Translations under genes and position numbers: made by a program | In this document: positions 1 to 5,655 of the stretch, piece by piece | How the letters are laid out: every line of letters starts with the position of its first letter | Position numbering within the stretch: the first letter of the stretch is position 1 | Assembly: GCA_031290635.1 (NCBI GenBank) | Contig: JAITNE010000091.1 | Coordinates: forward strand, 1 to 5,655 | Direction of reading: 5' to 3' | Length of the DNA: 5,655 nucleotides | DNA from: Tannerella sp. | GTDB lineage: Bacteria; Bacteroidota; Bacteroidia; Bacteroidales; Tannerellaceae | Notes under the pieces: model-generated | Databases searched by the model: none | What the model saw: only the letters and a program-made list of their open reading frames with translations | What the model was told of the DNA's origin: nothing

Positions 1-1
1 G

Positions 2-697
2 ACTAACGTTACCGTCAGCGCCAACCGTGCCTCAGCCCTCAATAACACAGACGGCTATGACGACGGCGGCGGCGTTACCGTATTCGCCGAAACCCGTACA
101 GCCGAAATCATCCTCGAAAACACCGTTATCTGCGATAACAAAGGCGACCGCTATCCGGAACTGCTGGTTCAAGGCGAAGGCGAATCAGCCGTTACTTTAA
201 ACAGTTTTGTAAAAGGCGAGAACTTCGGCGGCGGCAGTAACTTGCCGGGCTCTACAAGCACCGCTACAATGTTCGCCTCTCCCCTGACGGCAGACGAAGC
301 TCCCACCTACAACGGCATGAATGGCAGTTATCAACTACACTCCGAAAGTCCGCTCATCGATAAAGGTCACTCTGCTTTACTCTCTATAGCTAAAGATTTG
401 GCCGGCGCCGCCCGCATTTTCGGAAGCTCCATAGATATCGGCGCTTATGAGTATCAAGGCGTCCCGCGTCCCGCTAACGACCTTGTCTCCGAAGCAGACG
501 CAAATACGGTATGGACTTATCGCACGACCTTGTATGTCAAGATAGGCGCAAAGACTACACTAAGCATCTATTCAATAAACGGCACACTCGTACGTCAAGC
601 TGCCGTTATCGGCGAAGGCGAATACCAGTACGAACTCCCTCGCGGTTATTATATTGTAAAATTAGGAGACACAACCAAGAAAGCGCTAATAAATTGA
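2..697 (+). CDS. C-terminal part of a surface/secreted beta-helix-type protein with a C-terminal sorting-like domain (5' end outside window)
   Basis: The frame is open from base 2 to a TGA at 695-697, giving 231 residues with no start; the gene begins upstream of the window. Residues 1-110 are rich in Asn, Gly, Thr and Val in short strands (for example TAEIILENTVICDNKG), as in right-handed parallel beta-helix proteins. Residues about 116-152 carry SPLIDKG, then a spacer, then DIGAYEYQ. This pair is typical of the C-terminal end of choice-of-anchor Q / pectate-lyase-like beta-helix proteins of Bacteroidota. Residues about 170-231 (LSIYSINGTLVRQ, then LPRGYYIVKLGD and a Lys-containing tail) resemble a type IX secretion type A sorting domain or the related DUF6383-like C-terminal domain. 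The inferred role is an exported or surface-attached protein, either polysaccharide-binding or adhesin-like. No catalytic residues can be assigned. TTG at 242 is an internal codon, not a start, because the frame runs on upstream with the same composition. Confidence 0.85.
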   Translation, partial: TNVTVSANRASALNNTDGYDDGGGVTVFAETRTAEIILENTVICDNKGDRYPELLVQGEGESAVTLNSFVKGENFGGGSNLPGSTSTATMFASPLTADEAPTYNGMNGSYQLHSESPLIDKGHSALLSIAKDLAGAARIFGSSIDIGAYEYQGVPRPANDLVSEADANTVWTYRTTLYVKIGAKTTLSIYSINGTLVRQAAVIGEGEYQYELPRGYYIVKLGDTTKKALIN

Positions 698-705
698 GAG
701 TCTAA

Positions 706-747
706 TTCGAGTAATTGCCTTGAGGGTGAACTTTGTTTCGAGTAATT
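706..747. repeat. Pair of 11-bp direct repeats (TTCGAGTAATT)
   Basis: TTCGAGTAATT occurs identically at 706-716 and 737-747, 31 bp apart, just after the stop of the beta-helix gene. The flanking bases differ. Its function is unknown. It may belong to the same AATTCG-rich repetitive tract as the adjoining tandem repeat. Confidence 0.6.
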
Positions 748-900
748 CTTCGTGCAATTCGTGCAATTCGTGGACAAAACTTCATTTGTGGAGAACTTGA
801 TGCTGTTTCCTTAGTCAAAGAACGCATTCTCGCCATCAACGCCACTCAAGACATATATTTCGAAAAGCAACAGGTAGCAATCAATAGCATAGTCCCGTAA
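730..900 (+). pseudogene. Orphan reading frame, possible 3' remnant of a lost gene
   Basis: Between the TGA at 727-729 and a TAA at 898-900 there is an open frame of 56 codons with no ATG start; TTG at 733 is the only plausible start. Its second half reads like ordinary protein (LVKERILAINATQDIYFEKQ, then a short tail) and uses many C-ending codons such as CTC, GCC, ATC, AAC, GAC and TTC, as the upstream gene does. The first part overlaps the tandem repeat and translates to a low-complexity RAIRAIRG. It ends exactly one base before the stop codon of pruA on the other strand. It could be the tail of a gene whose front was lost or replaced by the repeat tract, or chance. I do not recognise the product. 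Confidence 0.2.
751..773. repeat. Short tandem repeat, 9-bp unit CGTGCAATT
   Basis: CGTGCAATT is present twice in a row (751-759 and 760-768), followed by a partial third copy CGTGG (769-773). Together with the TTCGAGTAATT copies just upstream, this makes the first half of the convergent gap a tract built from variants of an AATTCG word. No terminator-like stem with a T-run is visible here. Confidence 0.7.
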
Positions 901-2526
901 TTATCCCAAGAATGGGTAGCCATAGTGGGTCGGGGGGACGAATGTTTCCTTGATAGTGCGGGCATTTGTCCAGCGGACGAGATTGAGAGGTCCACCGGCC
1001 TTGTCGTTAGTGCCTGATGCGCGTGAACCGCCGAAGGGTTGCTGGGCGATAACGGCGCCGGTACATTTGTCGTTGATGTAGAAGTTGCCTGCCGAGTAAC
1101 GCAATTTATCCAAGGCTGTCATTATGGCGTAACGCTCGCGAGCGAAAATGGAGCCTGTCAAGGCATAAAGCGATGTGTGGTCACAGAGTTCGAGCGTTTC
1201 TTCATATTTGTCGTCATCATACACAAAAATAGTTATTACGGGTCCAAATATCTCCTCTCGCATGGTTTTGAACTGCGGGTCGGTAGTAAGGATAACCGTT
1301 GGCTCAACATAGTATCCAACCGACTTGTCGCCCTTGCCGCCGAAGACAATCTCTGCATCGGGCGACTGTCGGGCAAAGTTTATATAGCTCATAATATTGT
1401 CGAAAGAAGTCTCATCTATAACGGCATTGACGAAGTTCGAGAAGTCCTGCGGGTCACCCATTTTTATCTCTTTGAGCATATCGCCAATCTCTTCTTTAAT
1501 CGCTTTCCACAACGAGCTGGGGATATAGGCACGCGAGCCGGCGGAACATTTCTGCCCCTGATATTCAAAAGCGCCACGCACTATAGCTGTTGACACTTCG
1601 AGGCTTGGAGAAGATGGATGCACGAAGATGAAGTTCTTGCCGCCCGTCTCGCCTACTATCTTGGGGTACGACTTGTAGTGTTCGAGGTTGTCGCCAATCT
1701 GTCGCCACAGGGTGTTGAAAGTGGCGGTAGAACCGGTGAAGTGGAAGCCTGCGAAATCAGGGCTGGCGGTAACAACTTTACCGATAACGCTGCCTTGACC
1801 GGGGATGAAGTTGACTACGCCGTCGGGCAGTCCGGCTTCCTTAAATACTTGCATCAGCAGATAGTTCGAGTGGATAGCCGTAGTTGATGGTTTCCATACG
1901 GCTACGTTGCCCATCATAGCAGGTCCCATGTTGAGGTTGCCGGCGATGGAAGTGAAGTTAAACGGACTTAATGAGAAGACGAAGCCTTCGAGGGCACGGT
2001 ACTCGATACGGTTGAGGATACCCTTGTCGGAATAAGGTTGTTCGGCATATAGCCGGCTGCCGTAGAAAGCCGAGAAGCGCAGAAAATCAATCAGCTCGCA
2101 GGGCGCATCTATCTCGGCTTGAAAAGGGTTCTTGCTCTGTCCCAGCATCAGTGAGGCGTTGAGCAGGTAGCGATACTTGACGGCAAACAGCTCGGCGATG
2201 CGTAACATCACCGAAGCTCTCTCTATCCAAGGTAGCTCCGACCATTCGTGATGAGCTGTGATAGAGGCATTGATAGCTGCCTGTACTTCTTTCTCACCAG
2301 CTTTGTGATAGGTTGCGATGACGTGCCGATGGTCATGAGGCATGACTACCTTTCCGGTATTGCCGGTACGCACTTCTTTACCTCCAATAATCAGGGGTAT
2401 ATCCCATTCTTCGGATGATAACTGTTTGAGGGTTTGACGCAGGCAAACCGTTTCGGACGCTCCTGGAGCGTAGGATTTCACCGGTTCATTCTCCGGCTTG
2501 TTGAATCTGTAAAGTGAATTGTTCAT
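901..2526 (-). CDS. pruA: L-glutamate gamma-semialdehyde dehydrogenase (1-pyrroline-5-carboxylate dehydrogenase)
   Basis: This is a cytosolic NAD-dependent aldehyde dehydrogenase that oxidises glutamate gamma-semialdehyde (the open form of pyrroline-5-carboxylate) to glutamate, the second step of proline catabolism. The 541 residues match the usual length of the stand-alone enzyme. Visible aldehyde dehydrogenase motifs, in order: SPFNF with Asn190 (oxyanion Asn), WKPS 211-214 (NAD-binding Lys212), FTGST 263-267, VGETGGK 291-297 with Glu293, GQKCSAGSR 324-332 with the catalytic nucleophile Cys327, EIFGPV 425-430, and QPFGG 496-500. The C-terminal TIKETFVPPTHYGYPF is characteristic of this family. 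The ATG at 2524-2526 is chosen because NEPVKSYAPG at residues 13-22 falls at the family's usual N-terminal position. The leader CAAAATTTATTTATA is AT-rich with no Shine-Dalgarno, as is common in Bacteroidota. There is no proline dehydrogenase domain or neighbour. I see no TAnnTTTG promoter in the 81 bp upstream, so transcription may come from farther upstream. Confidence 0.97.
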   Translation of the reverse strand: MNNSLYRFNKPENEPVKSYAPGASETVCLRQTLKQLSSEEWDIPLIIGGKEVRTGNTGKVVMPHDHRHVIATYHKAGEKEVQAAINASITAHHEWSELPWIERASVMLRIAELFAVKYRYLLNASLMLGQSKNPFQAEIDAPCELIDFLRFSAFYGSRLYAEQPYSDKGILNRIEYRALEGFVFSLSPFNFTSIAGNLNMGPAMMGNVAVWKPSTTAIHSNYLLMQVFKEAGLPDGVVNFIPGQGSVIGKVVTASPDFAGFHFTGSTATFNTLWRQIGDNLEHYKSYPKIVGETGGKNFIFVHPSSPSLEVSTAIVRGAFEYQGQKCSAGSRAYIPSSLWKAIKEEIGDMLKEIKMGDPQDFSNFVNAVIDETSFDNIMSYINFARQSPDAEIVFGGKGDKSVGYYVEPTVILTTDPQFKTMREEIFGPVITIFVYDDDKYEETLELCDHTSLYALTGSIFARERYAIMTALDKLRYSAGNFYINDKCTGAVIAQQPFGGSRASGTNDKAGGPLNLVRWTNARTIKETFVPPTHYGYPFLG

Positions 2527-2555
2527 TATAAATAAATTTTGAGTTTGTAACTTCT

Positions 2556-2583
2556 GTACAGACGGGGCGCGCCCCGTCTCTAC
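2556..2583. repeat. 28-bp near-perfect GC-rich palindrome, REP-like
   Basis: The core AGACGGGGCGCGCCCCGTCT (2560-2579) is a perfect 20-bp palindrome. It extends by GTA (2556-2558) and TAC (2581-2583) across one C/C mismatch (2559/2580). A single C-to-G change at 2559 would make all 28 bp symmetric. No T-run follows on either strand, so it is not a standard intrinsic terminator. The GC content contrasts sharply with the AT-rich pruA leader beside it. The shape and the GTA-GAGACG type ends resemble dispersed intergenic palindromes known in Bacteroidota and cyanobacteria. That resemblance is from memory, and I see only one copy here. Confidence 0.75.
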
Positions 2584-2584
2584 C

Positions 2585-2604
2585 GGGCAAGGGCAGCCCA
2601 GCCC
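2585..2604. repeat. Second GC-rich imperfect hairpin next to the GH127 stop codon
   Basis: The arms GGGC-AA-GGG (2585-2593) and CCC-A-GCCC (2597-2604) pair as two GC blocks around a 3-base loop, with a small internal bulge. It starts one base after the 28-bp palindrome and ends three bases before the TAG of the GH127 gene (2608-2610). The two hairpins would be transcribed in tandem at the 3' end of the GH127 mRNA. They could stabilise that end, weaken read-through into pruA, or form one mosaic repeat. No U-tract follows. Confidence 0.55.
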
Positions 2605-2607
2605 CTG

Positions 2608-5046
2608 CTAATCTACGCTCCATTCGTACAGTCCGGCGGCGTTTTTGTCGGGCAAGACTACTTCTATCTTGACGGCTTTTGTTGTAACCGGCTCGAAACG
2701 GACGCGGTTGTTCTCGTCTTTAACTGTCGGATACGAGGTAGTATTATTGACCGGAGTCCATTCACCTGAAGCGTTCTGATAATATAACTTCCAGCTTTTA
2801 GGAACTCGGCATCCACCCCAGGGACTGTCGTCGAACCAGTAAATCGATGATGAAGAGATGGTATGCGGCGCAGTCAGTTCGTAAGCTATCCATTCTGTAG
2901 TACCTTCTTTAGGCCACCAATGGTAGTACGGCGCTGTACGGTCGTTAATATCATCCGATGGCAGCAGACCGTCGTTGATGGAAAGGATAGCTTTAGCTTC
3001 ATGCGAGGCTGTTATCTTTGCGCCGCTTGTAGCTGTGGGCTGTATAACGGGACGTGTGGCGCTCAAATCCTGAGGCAACCAGACGGACATCTCACCACTT
3101 CCACGATGTGCCCAAGCGTAGTATGGTATCAATGCGAGAGTAACATCTTTGGTCTGCAAGCGTCCTTTGTCATCGTACTTCAAAGTCTGCGCGCCGGTCG
3201 TTATTTCGTTTATGCCATTGAGAAAATCAGGCTTTGCTGTAATAGTAAATTCGGGTTTGCGATTCAGCAGCACACTAAGTACGCTGAAGTCGTTGTCAGG
3301 CCATTCGGCACAATAAACAACAGGTCCACGTTCTACGGAAACTCGTCCTCTGTCTGCTTCGACCTTGTAGTTAGCCTTCACTGTTCGCGGCTCCATATCG
3401 AAGTGTACCTCCACATTGTCGCCTTTTTTCCATGTACGGTTGACGACAAAATACCCTTTATCCAAGTCGCTCTCAATCGCTTGACCGTTTACTTTCACGT
3501 TGTACTTCAATGTCTTCTCGTCCGAATAACGGTATAAATTGCTTGGCGTTACTTCGTTGCGAAGCCATCCCGGGATACGTATTTTTAGCGCGAATGTCTG
3601 TTGTCCGGAGGGAGCGATATCTATCCTGATATCACCGTTCCATGGATATTCGGTTGTTTGTGTCAGCTTTATTTTCTTGCCGTTAAGAATTATTTCAGAT
3701 GTATTGCTCATAAAAAGATTTACGTATAAATCATGCTCGTGCACGGCATAGACATAACCCGGAACCGATGGAATAAAGCGACATACATTCGATGGGCAAC
3801 AAGCGCATCCGAACCATGGCTGACGTTGATGTTGACCCATAGATTCGAGAGGGTTTGGATAGAAGAAGCTGCCTCCGTCGAGGGATATGCCGGAGATAAG
3901 TCCGTTGTAGAGCGTACGTTCGAGCACGTCGTAATATTTCGATTCACCGTGCAAGAGGAACAGGCGGTAGTTCCAGTAAACATTGCCGATAGCTGCGCAG
4001 GTCTCGCAGTAAGCCGACATGTTTGGCAGTTCGTAGTTGTGGCCGAAAGCTTCGCCGCTGCTTGTAGATCCGATGCCGCCGGTGATATACAGCTTCTTTG
4101 CAGCTACGTTATCCCAGATTCTGTCGATAGCGTTGATATAGGCAGTATCTCCCGTAAGGGCGGCTACGTCGGCTATTCCGGAGTACATGTATGCAGCGCG
4201 TACGGCGTGTCCTACGGCTTCGTCCTGCTCTATTACAGGCTTGTGTGCTTGTGAGTATTCATCGCGTCGTTCTGTTGTGCCGCGTTTGTCGAGGAAGAAT
4301 TTAGCAAGGTCAAGATATTTTTTCTCACCTGTAACAATGTACAATTTAGCCAGACCCATCTCAGCAATCTGATGACCCGGTACGCGCACTAATTTATCCG
4401 GCGCATCTCCTATTTCACGTTCCACGCAATCGGCGTATTTGATTGCTATGTCGAGGAAATTACGCTTTCCTGTAGCCTGATAATGAGCTATAGCGCCTTC
4501 GAGCAGATGGCCGAGATTGTAAAACTCATGGCTAAGGTCTTCGACTTTCTCCCAACGACTGTTTCCTGCCCATCCATGTGGTTTTTGCGGATTCATTGTG
4601 CGGGCGGTGTAGAGATAGCCATCGGGTTCTTGTGCTGCGGCAACGATTTTCAGCACGCTGTCGATATACTTATCCAGTTTTTTATCGGGATAAGTCTGCA
4701 TGGAATAGCTTGCACCTTCGATAGTCTTGTAAACGTCCGTATCATCGAACGAGTATCCTGTTACGACATAATCAATACTCGGATGCGAGGCCTTGACAAA
4801 GTTTTCATAGCGTCCGGTCTCTTCGCACTTGCTGAAAGCCAACGGAACAGTAACTTCGCGGCTCGCCTTCAAACGCTGTCCCCAAAAGACGTCGGTTATT
4901 TTCACTGAAGTGAAAGGCACAGGCGTTATGGGATAGCCTGATTTATCCGCTTGCTTCTGAGCATCTACAGGAGCCGGAACTTGAGATTGAGCTGACGTCA
5001 TTCCGACAAAAGCTATAACAATTAAAAGTTTATATATCTGTTTCAT
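2608..5046 (-). CDS. Secreted GH127 glycoside hydrolase (beta-L-arabinofuranosidase family, DUF1680) with C-terminal beta-sandwich
   Basis: This is an 812-residue exported hydrolase. Residues 1-19 form a signal peptide (Lys-containing start, LLIVIAFVG core, TSA before the likely cut) with no lipobox Cys, so it is probably periplasmic. The GH127 catalytic (alpha/alpha)6 barrel plus beta domains span about 43-660. Against Bifidobacterium HypBA1 (Glu322, Glu338, Cys340, Cys417, Cys418), recalled from memory, the counterparts are Glu332 in GEAFG, Glu348 and Cys350 in CETC, and Cys416-Cys417 in CACCPSN. The Zn-bound Cys nucleophile and the acid/base Glu are therefore all present; His280 in VGHAVRAAY also fits. 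Family members release beta-L-arabinofuranose from plant glycans, but one Bacteroides GH127 instead acts on aceric acid in rhamnogalacturonan II, so the exact substrate is open. HypBA1 ends near the GEMRVF motif (here GEMSVW, 651-656). About 145 further residues (668-812, with YHWWPKEGTTEWIAYEL and WFDDSPWGGCRVPKSWKLYY) look like an F5/8 type C / galactose-binding fold. The start is at ATG 5044-5046. Confidence 0.95.
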   Translation of the reverse strand: MKQIYKLLIVIAFVGMTSAQSQVPAPVDAQKQADKSGYPITPVPFTSVKITDVFWGQRLKASREVTVPLAFSKCEETGRYENFVKASHPSIDYVVTGYSFDDTDVYKTIEGASYSMQTYPDKKLDKYIDSVLKIVAAAQEPDGYLYTARTMNPQKPHGWAGNSRWEKVEDLSHEFYNLGHLLEGAIAHYQATGKRNFLDIAIKYADCVEREIGDAPDKLVRVPGHQIAEMGLAKLYIVTGEKKYLDLAKFFLDKRGTTERRDEYSQAHKPVIEQDEAVGHAVRAAYMYSGIADVAALTGDTAYINAIDRIWDNVAAKKLYITGGIGSTSSGEAFGHNYELPNMSAYCETCAAIGNVYWNYRLFLLHGESKYYDVLERTLYNGLISGISLDGGSFFYPNPLESMGQHQRQPWFGCACCPSNVCRFIPSVPGYVYAVHEHDLYVNLFMSNTSEIILNGKKIKLTQTTEYPWNGDIRIDIAPSGQQTFALKIRIPGWLRNEVTPSNLYRYSDEKTLKYNVKVNGQAIESDLDKGYFVVNRTWKKGDNVEVHFDMEPRTVKANYKVEADRGRVSVERGPVVYCAEWPDNDFSVLSVLLNRKPEFTITAKPDFLNGINEITTGAQTLKYDDKGRLQTKDVTLALIPYYAWAHRGSGEMSVWLPQDLSATRPVIQPTATSGAKITASHEAKAILSINDGLLPSDDINDRTAPYYHWWPKEGTTEWIAYELTAPHTISSSSIYWFDDSPWGGCRVPKSWKLYYQNASGEWTPVNNTTSYPTVKDENNRVRFEPVTTKAVKIEVVLPDKNAAGLYEWSVD

Positions 5047-5065
5047 AGAAATCTTTTTTTTTCAT
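5030..5065 (-). other. Upstream ATG and 11-codon reading frame with an A9 run overlapping the GH127 start
   Basis: On the GH127 mRNA an ATG lies 19 bases upstream of the chosen start (5063-5065). It is followed at once by nine A (5054-5062) and reads MKKKDFYETDI before TAA at 5030-5032, out of frame with GH127 and overlapping its start. If the run were eight A, this ATG would enter the GH127 frame as MKKKISMKQIYKLL, a good signal-peptide start with a stronger basic N-region. This could be a leader peptide, a slippage-prone or phase-variable start, or simply an A-rich ribosome-binding leader. Only the sequence pattern is seen. Confidence 0.35.
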
Positions 5066-5067
5066 AA

Positions 5068-5079
5068 ATTCTATAGAAT
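5068..5079. promoter_or_regulatory. 12-bp palindrome in the GH127 leader, possible operator
   Basis: ATTCTATAGAAT is perfectly symmetric and sits between the promoter core and the start codon, starting about 11 bases downstream of the -7 box and so close to the expected transcription start. Its position would suit a dimeric repressor site or a small structure at the 5' end of the mRNA. It is AT-rich and short, so chance is quite possible. Confidence 0.3.
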
Positions 5080-5089
5080 AATTATGCCG

Positions 5090-5097
5090 CAAAAGTA
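5090..5097 (-). promoter_or_regulatory. Bacteroidota-type -7 promoter box for the GH127 gene
   Basis: On the minus strand TACTTTTG (bases 5097 to 5090) matches the Bacteroidota sigma-ABfr -7 consensus TAnnTTTG exactly, within TTTGTACTTTTGCGGC. It lies 43 bp before the GH127 ATG, so the transcript would start near 5082 with a leader of about 36 nt. A TTTG directly abuts the box, but I see no clear TTTG at the expected -33 spacing; that region is instead AT-rich (ATTATTCAATAAT). The box nearly touches the stop codon of the upstream LamG gene (5105-5107). Confidence 0.7.
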
Positions 5098-5104
5098 CAA
5101 ATTA

Positions 5105-5655
5105 TTATTGAATAATATCATCTTCGCTTAAAACAATATCATATACTTTCAAAGAATGTAGATATCCGCTGAAATAATGCTCTTCGCCGAATTTTGAGCC
5201 GAGTGTCATCTTTTTACACTCGCCGACATTGAGGAAGATATCTTTTTCCTTAATAAAGACGCCGTTAAGATAGATTTTCTCTTTGTAGCCGTCGAATGTA
5301 ACGACCAGATGATTCCATTTCTCACCTGCAGGCAGGTCGTTTACGCCCATATCTTCGTACCAGCCGTGGTGCATGGTGATACCGCTTTGAGGGCTTGTGC
5401 CGTAGCCGAGGATGATTTTCTCGAGTTCACCCCAGGAATTATTCAGGTCGATGACACATTCGTTTTCTTTAGGTGAAGGCGAGGCTACAATGGCTGAGAT
5501 GCTGTAAACGGGATTGCCGGTCATGGTTGTTGGAAGGCCGAAGTCGGATTCAAACTGCTGACGTCCGTTGAAGGCAAATGCTTTCCGCCCGTCTATTTCC
5601 TTAATTACTACCGGCATGGCGAGGGCGTTGAAGCCTTGAGAAGTATTATGCACAT
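5105..5655 (-). CDS. C-terminal part of a LamG / concanavalin A-like lectin domain protein (5' end outside window)
   Basis: The frame is open from the window edge to TAA at 5105-5107, about 183 codons. The GTG at 5651-5653 lies at the edge and there is no sign that it is the true start, so the gene is treated as truncated by the window. Numbering from that codon, residues about 23-182 form one jelly-roll LamG (Laminin_G_3-like) domain: RKAFAFNGRQQFESDF, then VYSISAIVASPS, then AGEKWNHLVVTFDGYKEKIYLNG (109-131), and a closing FSGYLHSLKVYDIVLSEDDI (161-180). These are the usual strands of the fold, which binds carbohydrate or acts as a spacer. The missing N-terminal part may hold a signal peptide and a catalytic domain, which cannot be judged here. 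The stop is 58 bp before the GH127 start on the same strand, which suggests a shared role in glycan breakdown. Confidence 0.85.
   Translation of the reverse strand, partial: VHNTSQGFNALAMPVVIKEIDGRKAFAFNGRQQFESDFGLPTTMTGNPVYSISAIVASPSPKENECVIDLNNSWGELEKIILGYGTSPQSGITMHHGWYEDMGVNDLPAGEKWNHLVVTFDGYKEKIYLNGVFIKEKDIFLNVGECKKMTLGSKFGEEHYFSGYLHSLKVYDIVLSEDDIIQ

Noticed and set aside
511..705. 64-codon frame overlapping the end of the beta-helix gene
   Set aside because: It is an out-of-frame, basic, low-quality translation inside the sorting-domain coding region.
774..789. Small inverted repeat ACAAA / TTTGT with a 6-base loop as a terminator for the convergent genes
   Set aside because: The stem has only five weak pairs and no T-run on either side, which is too weak to call.
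1039..1593. 184-codon open frame on the plus strand inside pruA
   Set aside because: It lies wholly antisense to a confidently identified PruA with all catalytic motifs. The translation shows no family motif, so it is a shadow frame.
2863..3537. 224-codon open frame on the plus strand inside the GH127 gene
   Set aside because: It is antisense to the conserved GH127 sequence, is Cys- and Ser-rich with no recognisable domain, and has no promoter or leader signal.
3733..4254. 173-codon plus-strand frame and other shorter frames over the GH127 active-site region
   Set aside because: They overlap the most conserved part of GH127 on the opposite strand and have no independent support.
5104..5116. 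ATTATT-G-AATAAT inverted repeat over the LamG stop codon as terminator or operator
   Set aside because: It is entirely A/T, in a region where such symmetry is expected by chance, and would form a very weak stem.

Overview
The window looks like a chromosomal piece from a member of the Bacteroidota, probably Bacteroidales. Four things suggest this. The first gene ends in a C-terminal sorting-type domain. PruA is the long (~540-residue) stand-alone form, without a proline dehydrogenase fusion. A secreted GH127 enzyme carries an extra C-terminal beta-sandwich. A TACTTTTG promoter core sits in front of that gene, with an A-rich leader in place of a Shine-Dalgarno. I cannot name the genus.

Layout from left to right. 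Bases 2-697 (+) are the 3' end of a large surface or secreted protein: beta-helix-like repeats, a C-terminal motif of the choice-of-anchor Q type, then a sorting domain. Bases 698-900 are the convergent gap. It holds short direct and tandem repeats and an orphan reading frame of unknown status that ends directly against the next gene's stop codon. Bases 901-2526 (-) encode PruA, the L-glutamate gamma-semialdehyde / 1-pyrroline-5-carboxylate dehydrogenase, complete and with its catalytic residues. Bases 2527-2607 hold a GC-rich 28-bp near-perfect palindrome and a second GC-rich hairpin, together resembling a REP-type element. Bases 2608-5046 (-) encode a complete secreted GH127 enzyme with the zinc/cysteine active site and an added C-terminal carbohydrate-binding-like domain. 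Bases 5047-5104 are its promoter and leader, with a palindrome, an out-of-frame upstream ATG and a run of nine A. Bases 5105-5655 (-) are the C-terminal part of a LamG-type (concanavalin A-like) protein that continues past the window edge.

The LamG protein and the GH127 enzyme lie on the same strand, 58 bp apart, and fit a small plant-polysaccharide (arabinose-rich or pectic) degradation locus. The GH127 gene also has its own promoter. PruA is a housekeeping amino-acid catabolic enzyme. It lies downstream on the same strand but is separated by the palindromic element, and no functional link is evident. I found no clear new multi-gene system. The most notable signals are the palindromic pair between GH127 and pruA and the A9 tract with an upstream start codon in the GH127 leader.
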